Shown here: in pieces, positions 13,852-19,955 of the stretch
Numbering within the stretch: position 1 is the first letter of the stretch
How the letters are laid out: each line of letters begins with the position of its first letter
Made by a program: the position numbers and the translations under genes
Origin: Anaerolineae bacterium
GTDB taxonomy: Bacteria; Chloroflexota; Anaerolineae; JACIWR01
DNA: 21,022 nucleotides
Direction of reading: 5' to 3'
NCBI GenBank assembly: GCA_021162125.1
Contig: JAGGZG010000031.1
Location: 1-21,022 of the forward strand
The notes under the pieces: model-generated
What the model saw: only the letters and a program-made list of their open reading frames with translations
Told to the model about the DNA's origin: nothing
Database searches by the model: none

Positions 13852-14440
13852 CTGTTTCCTCCTGATGGTTATTTCCGCGAGATACAGCGGCAATACGTGC
13901 TTGGAGCACGCGGTACTGCGTGAGTATCTCTGGTTGATCGAGCAACTCGGCGAACTGCGTTAGCCAGTCTTCCAGATAGGCCAGATCCAGCCGTCCACGC
14001 TGCTCGATCAGAATACCTTCGATGTCTTGCCAGTCTTTAGCCCGGCCGGCGATGGCTTTCTGGATGATCAGGTCTTCTGGAGCACATATCCAGACTTGCA
14101 GACGGCCCAGATCGCAACGTACAGCACGAGTGATAATCTGCTCCTCGTAGCCAGGTAGGGCCAACAGGAAGTCTACAATCACCTGGCCGATTTTCACGGC
14201 CACGATCAACGGATTAGGTGGCGCGTGCGGACGAGCCGGTTCGGGGAAAGCGGAGCGAATGGCAGCACGCACAGTAGGGTAATCCATGGCCGGCACTTGC
14301 ACTTTCAGATCAACGTCGTAGGTAAAACGCGCTTCACCCCATATCTGATTGGCAATCCCGCCGACCACCGCGTAGCGATACCCCTGGGCATTGAGGAACG
14401 CTATTGCTTCGCGCAAAGCATTCTCAAGCTGCTCATCCAC
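13832..14440 (-). CDS. Nucleotidyltransferase-fold protein (AbiEii/DUF6036-like)
   Basis: This 202-residue protein has the minimal nucleotidyltransferase signature G27-G28 (VVGGIAN) followed by D42-V-D44 (FTYDVDLKV), and a later VIVDFLL that could supply the third carboxylate. This is the pattern of AbiEii-like toxins and related free-standing nucleotidyltransferases. The start is a GTG at 14440 that overlaps the upstream gene's end (CGTGGATGA), with GAGGAGAGG ahead of it. Its 3' end overlaps serA by 20 bp. The in-frame region upstream of the GTG lies inside the preceding gene. Its placement between an aminotransferase and serA is odd for a toxin-like protein. The target cannot be inferred. 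Confidence 0.78.
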   Translation of the reverse strand: MDEQLENALREAIAFLNAQGYRYAVVGGIANQIWGEARFTYDVDLKVQVPAMDYPTVRAAIRSAFPEPARPHAPPNPLIVAVKIGQVIVDFLLALPGYEEQIITRAVRCDLGRLQVWICAPEDLIIQKAIAGRAKDWQDIEGILIEQRGRLDLAYLEDWLTQFAELLDQPEILTQYRVLQARIAAVSRGNNHQEETDETANL

Positions 14441-14693
14441 GTTGCTTTCGCCTCTCCTCAAAGCGCTGCAGGCGGACATAGTACGTCTGAAGAGCTTCCA
14501 TCTTCCGCCTATGCTCCCACTCGCTGGGCTGTGGCCTGATCCTCCGCCCAAAGGCGATCAGGTCCAGGTAGGCACGCCACTTCTCCGCTGGCGAACGCCG
14601 GCCCGCTCGCCGCACGCGATCCGCAAACTTCGCTTCGTTCCAAGCACGATAGTGCTCCAGTGCTCTCAGCCACATCGCCCTGTCTTCCGCCAT
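14433..14693 (-). CDS. Small basic helical protein, probable partner of the nucleotidyltransferase
   Basis: An unrecognised 86-residue protein, very rich in Arg, Trp, Tyr and Glu and predicted mostly helical (ALEHYRAWNEAKFADRVRRA). It starts immediately after the aminotransferase stop (TAG-ATG, no gap) and its stop codon lies inside the start region of the nucleotidyltransferase gene. That two-way coupling suggests it works with the nucleotidyltransferase, for instance as an antitoxin- or adaptor-like partner. It has no HTH motif and does not look like an AbiEi antitoxin. The function is unknown. Confidence 0.65.
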   Translation of the reverse strand: MAEDRAMWLRALEHYRAWNEAKFADRVRRAGRRSPAEKWRAYLDLIAFGRRIRPQPSEWEHRRKMEALQTYYVRLQRFEERRKQRG

Positions 14694-15764
14694 CTACCCC
14701 AGCCCCAGGATGTCATTGATCTGGTCCAGCAGCCAGTTGATGTCGTCCACCGTCAGGTCACCCATGTGGGCGATGCGGAAGCATTTCTCCTTGAGTTCGC
14801 CATAGCCGTTGGAGATCATCGCTCCCCGCTTACCCAACTCAGCGTTCAGGTCCTTGACGCTGATGCCGCGCGTGTTCTTGACATTGGTTACCGTAGGCGA
14901 AAGGTAGCGCTCGTCAGAGTAAAGGGCAAAGTACTTGCGCGCCCAGTCCTGAACGATTTTTGCCATATCCTTGTGGCGCTGCCAGCGATTCTCCAACCCC
15001 TCGGCCAGGATGTCGTCCATCTGCACGTTCAGTGCCTGGATCAGGCTTATGGCTGGCGTGGCCGGAGTCTGGTGGGCCTCGTATTTCTTGTCCATCACGT
15101 CGTAGGCGAAGTAATAACCATGATTGGGAACCTGCCGAGCCCGCTCCCGCGCCCGGTCGCTCACGGCGCAGACGGTGAGTCCCGGCGGCAGGGCGAAGCA
15201 CTTCTGCACGCCGGCCAGGCACACGTCCAGGCCCCAGGCATCAAATTCAATCTTGATGCCCGCCATGCCGCTCACCGCGTCCACCAGGATCAGCACGTCG
15301 GGGTATTTTTCGCGCACCAACGCGGCGATCTCCTTCACGGGATTGGTCAGGCCGGTAGAAGTCTCGTTCAGCACCACGGTGATGGCGTCGTACTCGCCCT
15401 TGCTCAACGCCTCGTCCACTGCCTCGGGCGTGGTAGCCTGCCCCATCGGCACCTCGATAGCGTCGCAGGGTACGCCATTGGCCTTGGTGATCTGGTGCCA
15501 GCGCTTGGAGAAGGCGCCGCAAATGCAGTTCAGCACTTTCTTGGTCGAGGCCTGGCGGACAGCGCCCTCCATTACCCCCGTGGAAGAGGATGCGTACAAA
15601 TAGACGCGCTGCTCGGTGTAGAGCAATTTCTGGAGCTTGGGCGTCACTGCGGCTTGCAGGTCCGCGTACTCTTTGGCCCGATGGCCGATCATGGGCACGG
15701 CCTGAGCCTGCAGGATTTTGTCACGCACGTGCGTTGGTCCGGGAATGAAGAGTTTCTTGTACAT
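14694..15764 (-). CDS. Class V aminotransferase (serine/alanine-glyoxylate or phosphoserine type)
   Basis: This 356-residue PLP enzyme is of the AGXT/SgaA branch of fold-type I class V. K188 in the motif GVQKCFALPPGL binds PLP. D162 in DAVSGM pairs with the pyridine nitrogen, and the N-terminal LFIPGPTHV is the family's substrate-site start. In an operon with a short SerA it most likely supplies the second step of serine synthesis (phosphohydroxypyruvate to phosphoserine) or serine-glyoxylate transamination; sequence alone does not separate these. The start at 15764 has AAGGAGG 7 bases upstream. A GTG directly before it and an upstream ATG at 15836 are less likely. It heads the minus-strand operon. 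Confidence 0.9.
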   Translation of the reverse strand: MYKKLFIPGPTHVRDKILQAQAVPMIGHRAKEYADLQAAVTPKLQKLLYTEQRVYLYASSSTGVMEGAVRQASTKKVLNCICGAFSKRWHQITKANGVPCDAIEVPMGQATTPEAVDEALSKGEYDAITVVLNETSTGLTNPVKEIAALVREKYPDVLILVDAVSGMAGIKIEFDAWGLDVCLAGVQKCFALPPGLTVCAVSDRARERARQVPNHGYYFAYDVMDKKYEAHQTPATPAISLIQALNVQMDDILAEGLENRWQRHKDMAKIVQDWARKYFALYSDERYLSPTVTNVKNTRGISVKDLNAELGKRGAMISNGYGELKEKCFRIAHMGDLTVDDINWLLDQINDILGLG

Positions 15765-15808
15765 CACTGTACCTCCTTCGGCAAAATTAGATTTATGTAA
15801 AATTAAAT

Positions 15809-15830
15809 GCCCGCCCGCCATCGGACGGGC
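15809..15830 (-). repeat. Hairpin in the aminotransferase leader
   Basis: GCCCGCCCG (15809-15817) pairs with CGGACGGGC (15822-15830), 8 of 9 pairs, around CCAT. On the minus strand an AT-rich ATTTAATTTTAC follows. It lies about 45 nt before the aminotransferase start, so it could be a weak attenuator. Confidence 0.45.
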
Positions 15831-15891
15831 GTTCATAAAGGTATGCTAAACGCAATGCGGTTTTGTGGAACGAGAGTGATTGCTTGCCACG

Positions 15892-15919
15892 TGCCGCGTG
15901 ATGCGTGTTGCGCGCCGCG
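15892..15919. repeat. Four imperfect 7-bp tandem repeats
   Basis: GTGCCGC, GTGATGC, GTGTTGC and GCGCCGC follow one another without gaps (consensus GTGNNGC). They lie inside the roughly 300-nt untranslated leader of the aminotransferase operon. I find no gene in 15837-16115. The repeats may be decayed interspersed DNA. Confidence 0.5.
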
Positions 15920-16050
15920 TTTACTGCAAGGCGATGAAGGGATAAGAAATGCGATGCTGGGGCAATGGATTGATAAGAGGACATGGTGACACCTCGCCAT
16001 TGAGTGTTCAATCCATACTGGGGTTTGCCAGGGACTCATCATCGTGGTCT

Positions 16051-16064
16051 TGCACCCTGGTGCA
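16051..16064. promoter_or_regulatory. Candidate operator at the start of the aminotransferase operon
   Basis: TGCACC-CT-GGTGCA is a 14-bp inverted repeat overlying the predicted transcription start of the minus-strand operon. A repressor bound here would block initiation. The binding protein is unknown. Confidence 0.4.
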
Positions 16065-16071
16065 CAAATCT

Positions 16072-16100
16072 ATTGTAACACATTCCGGCCATTACTGCAA
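16072..16100 (-). promoter_or_regulatory. Probable promoter of the aminotransferase-serA operon
   Basis: On the minus strand TTGCAG (16100-16095), a 17-bp spacer and TACAAT (16077-16072) give a start near 16065. The -10 box is good and the -35 box is weak. It is back-to-back with the cobT promoter, the two -35 boxes being 15 bp apart. Confidence 0.5.
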
Positions 16101-16115
16101 CTCTAAGTTTTCGAT

Positions 16116-16144
16116 TTGACTTCTCACCAATTCAGTGCTACAAT
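16116..16144 (+). promoter_or_regulatory. Promoter of the cobT operon
   Basis: TTGACT (16116-16121), a 17-bp spacer and TACAAT (16139-16144). The start is expected near 16151, just before the riboswitch aptamer. The -35 and downstream bases (GATTTGACTTC, AATCGCG) recur in the promoter before the second riboswitch. Confidence 0.75.
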
Positions 16145-16167
16145 CGCGTTCAATCGAATAGAGAAAC

Positions 16168-16282
16168 GAAGGTGCCCCACGCCCGGAAGCAAGGGGCATA
16201 AAGGGGGAAGACCGGTGAAAGTCCGGCGCTGTCCCGCAACTGTTACTCCAGCCACGTTGGAGAAGCCAGATACCCCACCTTC
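16168..16282 (+). promoter_or_regulatory. Cobalamin riboswitch 1 (upstream of cobT)
   Basis: The aptamer is closed by GAAGGTG (16168-16174) and CACCTTC (16276-16282). The conserved core reads GGTGAAAGTCCGGCGCTGTC then CCGCAACTGT, followed by a variable stem (CTCCA/TGGAG) and the AGCCAGATACC box. Binding of a cobalamin should repress the downstream cob genes. Confidence 0.95.
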
Positions 16283-16429
16283 ATTGTCACCTGAACGGCC
16301 CTCGCGGAAAGGGAGCAGGCTGCGCCCCTTGCCCGCCCAGCGGACAGGGGGTCTTGTTTGGTCGCTCGGCATTCCCGGCCGGGCGATTTACTTTAATTAA
16401 AATATGGAGGCTCGGCTCTGAGGAGACCA
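16283..16429 (+). promoter_or_regulatory. Expression platform of riboswitch 1
   Basis: No textbook terminator is obvious. The best candidate is GCTCGG (16364-16369) with CCGGGC (16379-16384), followed by GATTTACTTT. The cobT ribosome site (GAGGAG) lies at the 3' end, so control may act on translation or through this weak stem. This contrasts with riboswitch 2, which has clear terminators. Confidence 0.45.
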
Positions 16430-17485
16430 ATGAACACACTTCAATCCTGCGTTGCTCAGGTCGCTGAGTTGGACGTGCAGGCGATGAATGCTGCCAGAGC
16501 GCGCCACGCCCAATTGACCAAACCACAGGGGAGTCTGGGACGACTGGAAGAGCTGGCAATCCAAGTGGCTGGCATCACAGGCCAGAGCCGTCCCCGACTC
16601 GAGCGCAAAGCCATAGTCGTCTGTGCCGGCGATCACGGCGTCGTCGCTGAAGGGGTGAGCGCCTTTCCCCAGGAAGTTACGGCCCAGATGGTGCTCAACT
16701 TCCTGCGCGGCGGAGCAGCGATCAACGTGCTGGCCCGCCACGTGGACGCCCGCGTGGTAGTGATGGACGTGGGCGTCGCAGCGGATTTACCCCCTCACGC
16801 GGATCTGCGCGTGCGCAAGATAGGCCACGGCACAGCCAACATAGCCCTCGGGCCGGCGATGACCCGCGCTCAGGCAGAACAGAGCATCGAGGTTGGGATC
16901 GCCACAATCGAGGAAGAGATCGCCCGTGGGCTGGACATCGTTGGTACAGGCGACATGGGCATCGGCAATACCACTCCCGCCAGCGCCATCGTCGCCACCT
17001 TCACTGACTTGTCGGCGGCACGGGTCACCGGGCGCGGCACCGGTGTGGACGACGCCGGCCTGGCCCGTAAAGTGGCGACCGTTGAGCGGGCTCTGGAGAT
17101 TAACCGCCCGAATCCCACCGATCCGCTGGACGTGTTGAGCAAGGTAGGTGGCTTTGAGATCGGGGCCATCGCCGGCCTGGTGCTGGGAGCCGCCGCGCAT
17201 CGCATTCCGGTAGTGGTAGATGGATTTATCTCCACCGCCGGGGCGCTGATCGCCACCGAACTATGTCCCGCCGCGCGGGATTATTGCATCGCCGCCCACC
17301 GCTCAGTGGAGATCGGCCACCAGGCTATGCTGGCCCATATAGGACTCAACCCCTTACTCGATCTGAACATGCGTCTGGGGGAAGGCACCGGCGCTGCCCT
17401 GGCTATCAGCCTGGTCGAAGCAGCGTGTCGCGTGCTGGACGAGATGGCCACCTTTGCCGAAGCAGAGGTGAGCGACAAGGCATGA
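16430..17485 (+). CDS. cobT: Nicotinate-nucleotide:dimethylbenzimidazole phosphoribosyltransferase
   Basis: This 351-residue CobT transfers phosphoribose from nicotinate mononucleotide to the lower-ligand base (usually 5,6-dimethylbenzimidazole), giving the alpha-ribazole phosphate used by CobS. Family motifs include LTKPQGSLGRLEELA near the N-terminus, VCAGDHGVVAEGVSAFPQEVT, GTGDMGIGNTTPASA, and the catalytic glutamate E318 in RLGEGTGAAL, matching Glu317 of the Salmonella enzyme. The start ATG has GAGGAG 5-6 bases upstream and is preceded by the riboswitch leader. It leads a tight four-gene operon with cobS one base downstream. Full length, nothing missing. Confidence 0.97.
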   Translation: MNTLQSCVAQVAELDVQAMNAARARHAQLTKPQGSLGRLEELAIQVAGITGQSRPRLERKAIVVCAGDHGVVAEGVSAFPQEVTAQMVLNFLRGGAAINVLARHVDARVVVMDVGVAADLPPHADLRVRKIGHGTANIALGPAMTRAQAEQSIEVGIATIEEEIARGLDIVGTGDMGIGNTTPASAIVATFTDLSAARVTGRGTGVDDAGLARKVATVERALEINRPNPTDPLDVLSKVGGFEIGAIAGLVLGAAAHRIPVVVDGFISTAGALIATELCPAARDYCIAAHRSVEIGHQAMLAHIGLNPLLDLNMRLGEGTGAALAISLVEAACRVLDEMATFAEAEVSDKA

Positions 17486-17486
17486 A

Positions 17487-18230
17487 ATGTCCTTCCTGAT
17501 CGCACTTCAGTTCCTAACCCGGATCCCCGTCCCCTTTCGCCGCCAGGTTGCCCCGGCAGAGATAGGTCATTCCATGTCTTTCTTCCCCTTGGTGGGAGCC
17601 TTGATCGGGCTGCTGTTGATCGGAGCTCACTGGCCCTTGAACTGGCTTTTCCCGCCTCTCCTGGCCAGTGCCTTTACCCTGGCCTGGTGGATCGCGCTCA
17701 GCGGGGGGCTGCATTGGGATGGGTTCATCGATTGCTGCGATGGCCTGATCGTAGCCACATCGCCTGAAAAACGCCTGCGAATCCTGCGCGACACGAGGAT
17801 CGGGACCTATGGCGCGGTCGGCGCGGCGATGCTGCTCTTGATCAAGTTTCTGGCCCTGGATGCCCTGCCTGGAGACTGGCGATGGGGCGCGCTCCTGCTC
17901 TCCCCCACCCTGGGACGCTGGGCCATGGTCTACGCCACATCGCGCTTCCCTTGTGCGCGCCGAGAAGGGATGGGCCGAGTGTTCAAGGACCACGCTGGGT
18001 GGCGGGAGCTATTGCTGGCCACTGTGACCGCCTTGCTGGTAGCTCTGCTCGCCCACTGGTGGAAAGGCCCTCTCGCTGTAGCAATGGTTCTGTTGAGCGT
18101 TCACCTGGTTGTCGCCTGGACGTTGACCCGCATTCCTGGGCTGACCGGTGACGTGTACGGCGCACTGTGCGAGATCAGCGAAGTGGTCGTTCTGTTACTG
18201 GCCGTCGCTCTGGGGAAACATGGCCTGTGA
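17487..18230 (+). CDS. cobS: Adenosylcobinamide-GDP ribazoletransferase (cobalamin synthase)
   Basis: This 247-residue integral membrane enzyme joins adenosylcobinamide-GDP to alpha-ribazole (or its phosphate) in the last assembly step. The metal-binding signature DGFIDCCDG (78-86, in GGLHWDGFIDCCDGL) sits between hydrophobic helices, and the opening FLTRIPVP is the usual N-terminal motif. About six to seven membrane segments follow. The ATG is separated from the cobT stop by one base (TGA-A-ATG), which implies coupling. The 3' end overlaps the cbiR start as GTGA. Confidence 0.96.
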   Translation: MSFLIALQFLTRIPVPFRRQVAPAEIGHSMSFFPLVGALIGLLLIGAHWPLNWLFPPLLASAFTLAWWIALSGGLHWDGFIDCCDGLIVATSPEKRLRILRDTRIGTYGAVGAAMLLLIKFLALDALPGDWRWGALLLSPTLGRWAMVYATSRFPCARREGMGRVFKDHAGWRELLLATVTALLVALLAHWWKGPLAVAMVLLSVHLVVAWTLTRIPGLTGDVYGALCEISEVVVLLLAVALGKHGL

Positions 18231-19030
18231 GCAAGTACCGCTTTCCCTTTCGCCTGGGGTCCACTTCCTACGTCTACGAGGACGACATCCTGCCCAACGT
18301 TCGCCGCCTGGCCAGGGTGGTGGACGACGTCGAGTTGGTGCTCTTCGAGGTAGACGAGTATTGCAACCTGCCCGATCCGGCCACGGTAGACGAGCTAAAG
18401 CGGCTGGCAGCCGCCCACGGAATGACCTATACCGTCCACCTGCCCCTGGACTTGCGTCTGGCCGCCTCCGACGCGCAAACCCAACATCCTTCCATAGAAA
18501 AGGCGCTCAAGGTAATCCATGTCACCCGGCCGCTAACACCCTGGGCCTACGTGCTACACCTCGACGGAGACGAGCCTCTGGCGGCCGGCACGGCCACGGC
18601 CTGGGCCCGCTGGCGCGACGAGAGCGTCCGCGCCCTGGAGCAACTGGTCCCCGCAGCAGGTGATCCATCGCTGCTCTGCGCGGAAAATCTGGAGCGATAC
18701 CCACCGGATCACATTTTCCCTGTCCTGGAGCGCCTGCCGGTCAGTTTGTGTCTGGACGTGGGCCACCTCTGGGTGCAGCATCGGGATCCCCTTCCTTACC
18801 TGCGCACCTGGCTATCCCGCACGCGGGTAGTTCACCTGCACGGCGTTGCCGAGCGCGATCACAAATCGCTGCTCCATGCACCTCCTCGCTCGCTTCGGGG
18901 TGTGCTGGACGAGCTGTACCGTCGGCGATACGAGGGAGTGGTAACGTTGGAAGTCTTTAACCAGCACGATTTCTTCTCCTCGCGGGAGGTCCTTCGCCAA
19001 TGGATGGGAAGCGTCCGGCCAAGAAAGTAA
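18227..19030 (+). CDS. cbiR: Predicted cobamide-remodelling hydrolase CbiR (AP endonuclease 2-like TIM barrel)
   Basis: This 267-residue protein of the AP endonuclease 2/sugar isomerase TIM-barrel superfamily keeps the expected metal ligands at strand ends: E41 (LVLFE), H71 (YTVHLP), H111 (YVLHLD), E153 (CAENLE), D177 and H180 (LDVGH), H203/H205 (VVHLHG) and E242 (TLEVF). CbiR, characterised in Akkermansia, cuts the phosphoester that holds the lower ligand so that a cobamide can be rebuilt. Position between cobS and cobU, and the fold, support that call here. I use GTG at 18227 because it makes the coupled GTGA junction with cobS. A longer frame from 18167 would overlap cobS by 64 bp. The 3' end overlaps cobU by 31 bp. 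A generic sugar-phosphate isomerase is the alternative. Confidence 0.82.
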   Translation: MSKYRFPFRLGSTSYVYEDDILPNVRRLARVVDDVELVLFEVDEYCNLPDPATVDELKRLAAAHGMTYTVHLPLDLRLAASDAQTQHPSIEKALKVIHVTRPLTPWAYVLHLDGDEPLAAGTATAWARWRDESVRALEQLVPAAGDPSLLCAENLERYPPDHIFPVLERLPVSLCLDVGHLWVQHRDPLPYLRTWLSRTRVVHLHGVAERDHKSLLHAPPRSLRGVLDELYRRRYEGVVTLEVFNQHDFFSSREVLRQWMGSVRPRK

Positions 19031-19596
19031 CGAACAAGCGACTCATTCTGGTTCTAGGCGGCGCGCGCAGCGGCAAGAGCGATTACGCTCAGCAGTTAGC
19101 AGCACAGTTGGGGGAGCGGGTGCTTTACGTGGCCACTGCCACGGCGGGCGATGGGGAGATGGCGCAGCGGATCACCGCCCATCGCGCCCACCGTCCGGCC
19201 CACTGGCAGACACTCGAAGCCGCCACCGATGTGGCCACGGCGCTGAGCAAGATAGTTGACAAAGTAGACGTCGTGTTACTCGATTGCCTGACTATGCTCG
19301 CCTCAAACGTATTGCTGAACGGGGGAGAAGATTCCCTCAACGAGGCTCGCGTCGAGGAACAGTTGAACGCCGAGATAGACGCCTTGCTTTCCTGGTACGA
19401 GCAACACCAGGCCAGCTTGATCATCATCTCCAACGAGGTGGGTATGGGACTGGTGCCTCCCTACCCACTGGGACGGGCCTATCGTGATCTGCTAGGGCGG
19501 GCTAACCAACGGCTGGCGGCGCGGGCCGATGTAGTCTTGTTCCTCGTGGCCGGCCTGCCTATCGATCTGAAAACCTGGCGCTGGCCGGGTTTTTGA
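19000..19596 (+). CDS. cobU: Bifunctional adenosylcobinamide kinase/guanylyltransferase
   Basis: This 198-residue CobU/CobP phosphorylates adenosylcobinamide and converts the product to adenosylcobinamide-GDP for CobS. The P-loop is GGARSGKS (20-27). The guanylylated histidine lies in ITAHRAHRPAHW (H62 or H65), and LLDCLTMLASN and ISNEVGMGLVP are characteristic. The start is an ATG inside the cbiR 3' end, with GGGAGG about 9 bases ahead. It is the last gene of the riboswitch-1 operon; the next promoter begins at its stop codon (TGA at 19594-19596). Confidence 0.97.
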   Translation: MDGKRPAKKVTNKRLILVLGGARSGKSDYAQQLAAQLGERVLYVATATAGDGEMAQRITAHRAHRPAHWQTLEAATDVATALSKIVDKVDVVLLDCLTMLASNVLLNGGEDSLNEARVEEQLNAEIDALLSWYEQHQASLIIISNEVGMGLVPPYPLGRAYRDLLGRANQRLAARADVVLFLVAGLPIDLKTWRWPGF

Positions 19597-19597
19597 T

Positions 19598-19626
19598 TTG
19601 ACTTCCCTGTGATTCTATGCTAGAAT
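19598..19626 (+). promoter_or_regulatory. Promoter of the cbiF-cbiG gene
   Basis: TTGACT (19598-19603), a 17-bp spacer and TAGAAT (19621-19626), starting 2 bp after the cobU stop. Spacing and flanking bases resemble the cobT promoter, which supports duplication of the whole control unit. Confidence 0.72.
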
Positions 19627-19649
19627 CGCGACTGACAATTAAATAGTAG

Positions 19650-19763
19650 CCGAGGTGCCCCACGCCCGGAAGCAAGGGGACCAAAGGGGGAAGACCGGTG
19701 AAAGTCCGGCGCTGTCCCGCAACTGTAACCTCGCAAGCGAGGAAGCCAGATTACCCGCCTCGG
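19650..19763 (+). promoter_or_regulatory. Cobalamin riboswitch 2 (upstream of cbiF-cbiG)
   Basis: The closing stem is CCGAGG (19650-19655) with CCTCGG (19758-19763). The core, with GGTGAAAGTCCGGCGCTGTC and CCGCAACTGT, is nearly identical to riboswitch 1. The variable stem here is CCTCG-CAA-GCGAGG, and the AGCCAGATTACC box follows. It is expected to switch off the downstream gene when cobalamin is bound. Confidence 0.95.
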
Positions 19764-19830
19764 TGATGTTCCAGGACGACCTTCGAGAGAAAGGGCGTGG
19801 AACGGGCCTGTCTTCAGACAGACAACTATA

Positions 19831-19864
19831 AGCCCCCCTACCATCTCCGAAAGGGGGCTTTTTT
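19831..19864 (+). terminator. Intrinsic terminator of riboswitch 2
   Basis: AGCCCCC (19831-19837) pairs with GGGGGCT (19853-19859), followed by TTTTT. It sits about 70 nt after the aptamer and is the natural off-state terminator. Confidence 0.85.
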
Positions 19865-19879
19865 ATCATGCCAACTTGC

Positions 19880-19908
19880 CCCTCGATCCACCAGGTCGAG
19901 GGCTTTTT
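19880..19908 (+). terminator. Second intrinsic terminator before cbiF-cbiG
   Basis: CCCTCGA (19880-19886) pairs with TCGAGGG (19896-19902), followed by CTTTTTG. It lies 16 nt after the first terminator and about 50 nt before the cbiF start. Confidence 0.78.
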
Positions 19909-19955
19909 GATTTAGGGCAGCGGATCGCCCCAGACAGATAACAGGGATGGCCAAT

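Noticed and set aside
14391..15800. Very long plus-strand open frame (469 codons) opposite the aminotransferase
   Set aside because: The minus strand encodes a complete PLP enzyme with all motifs. The plus frame has no recognisable domain, is His/Val/Leu-rich in the way of antisense shadows, and arises from GC-biased codon use.
18167..18226. Earlier ATG start for cbiR inside cobS
   Set aside because: The added 20 residues (Arg/Ser/Gly-rich) match no part of the barrel and are just cobS read in another frame. GTG at 18227 makes the usual stop-start overlap.
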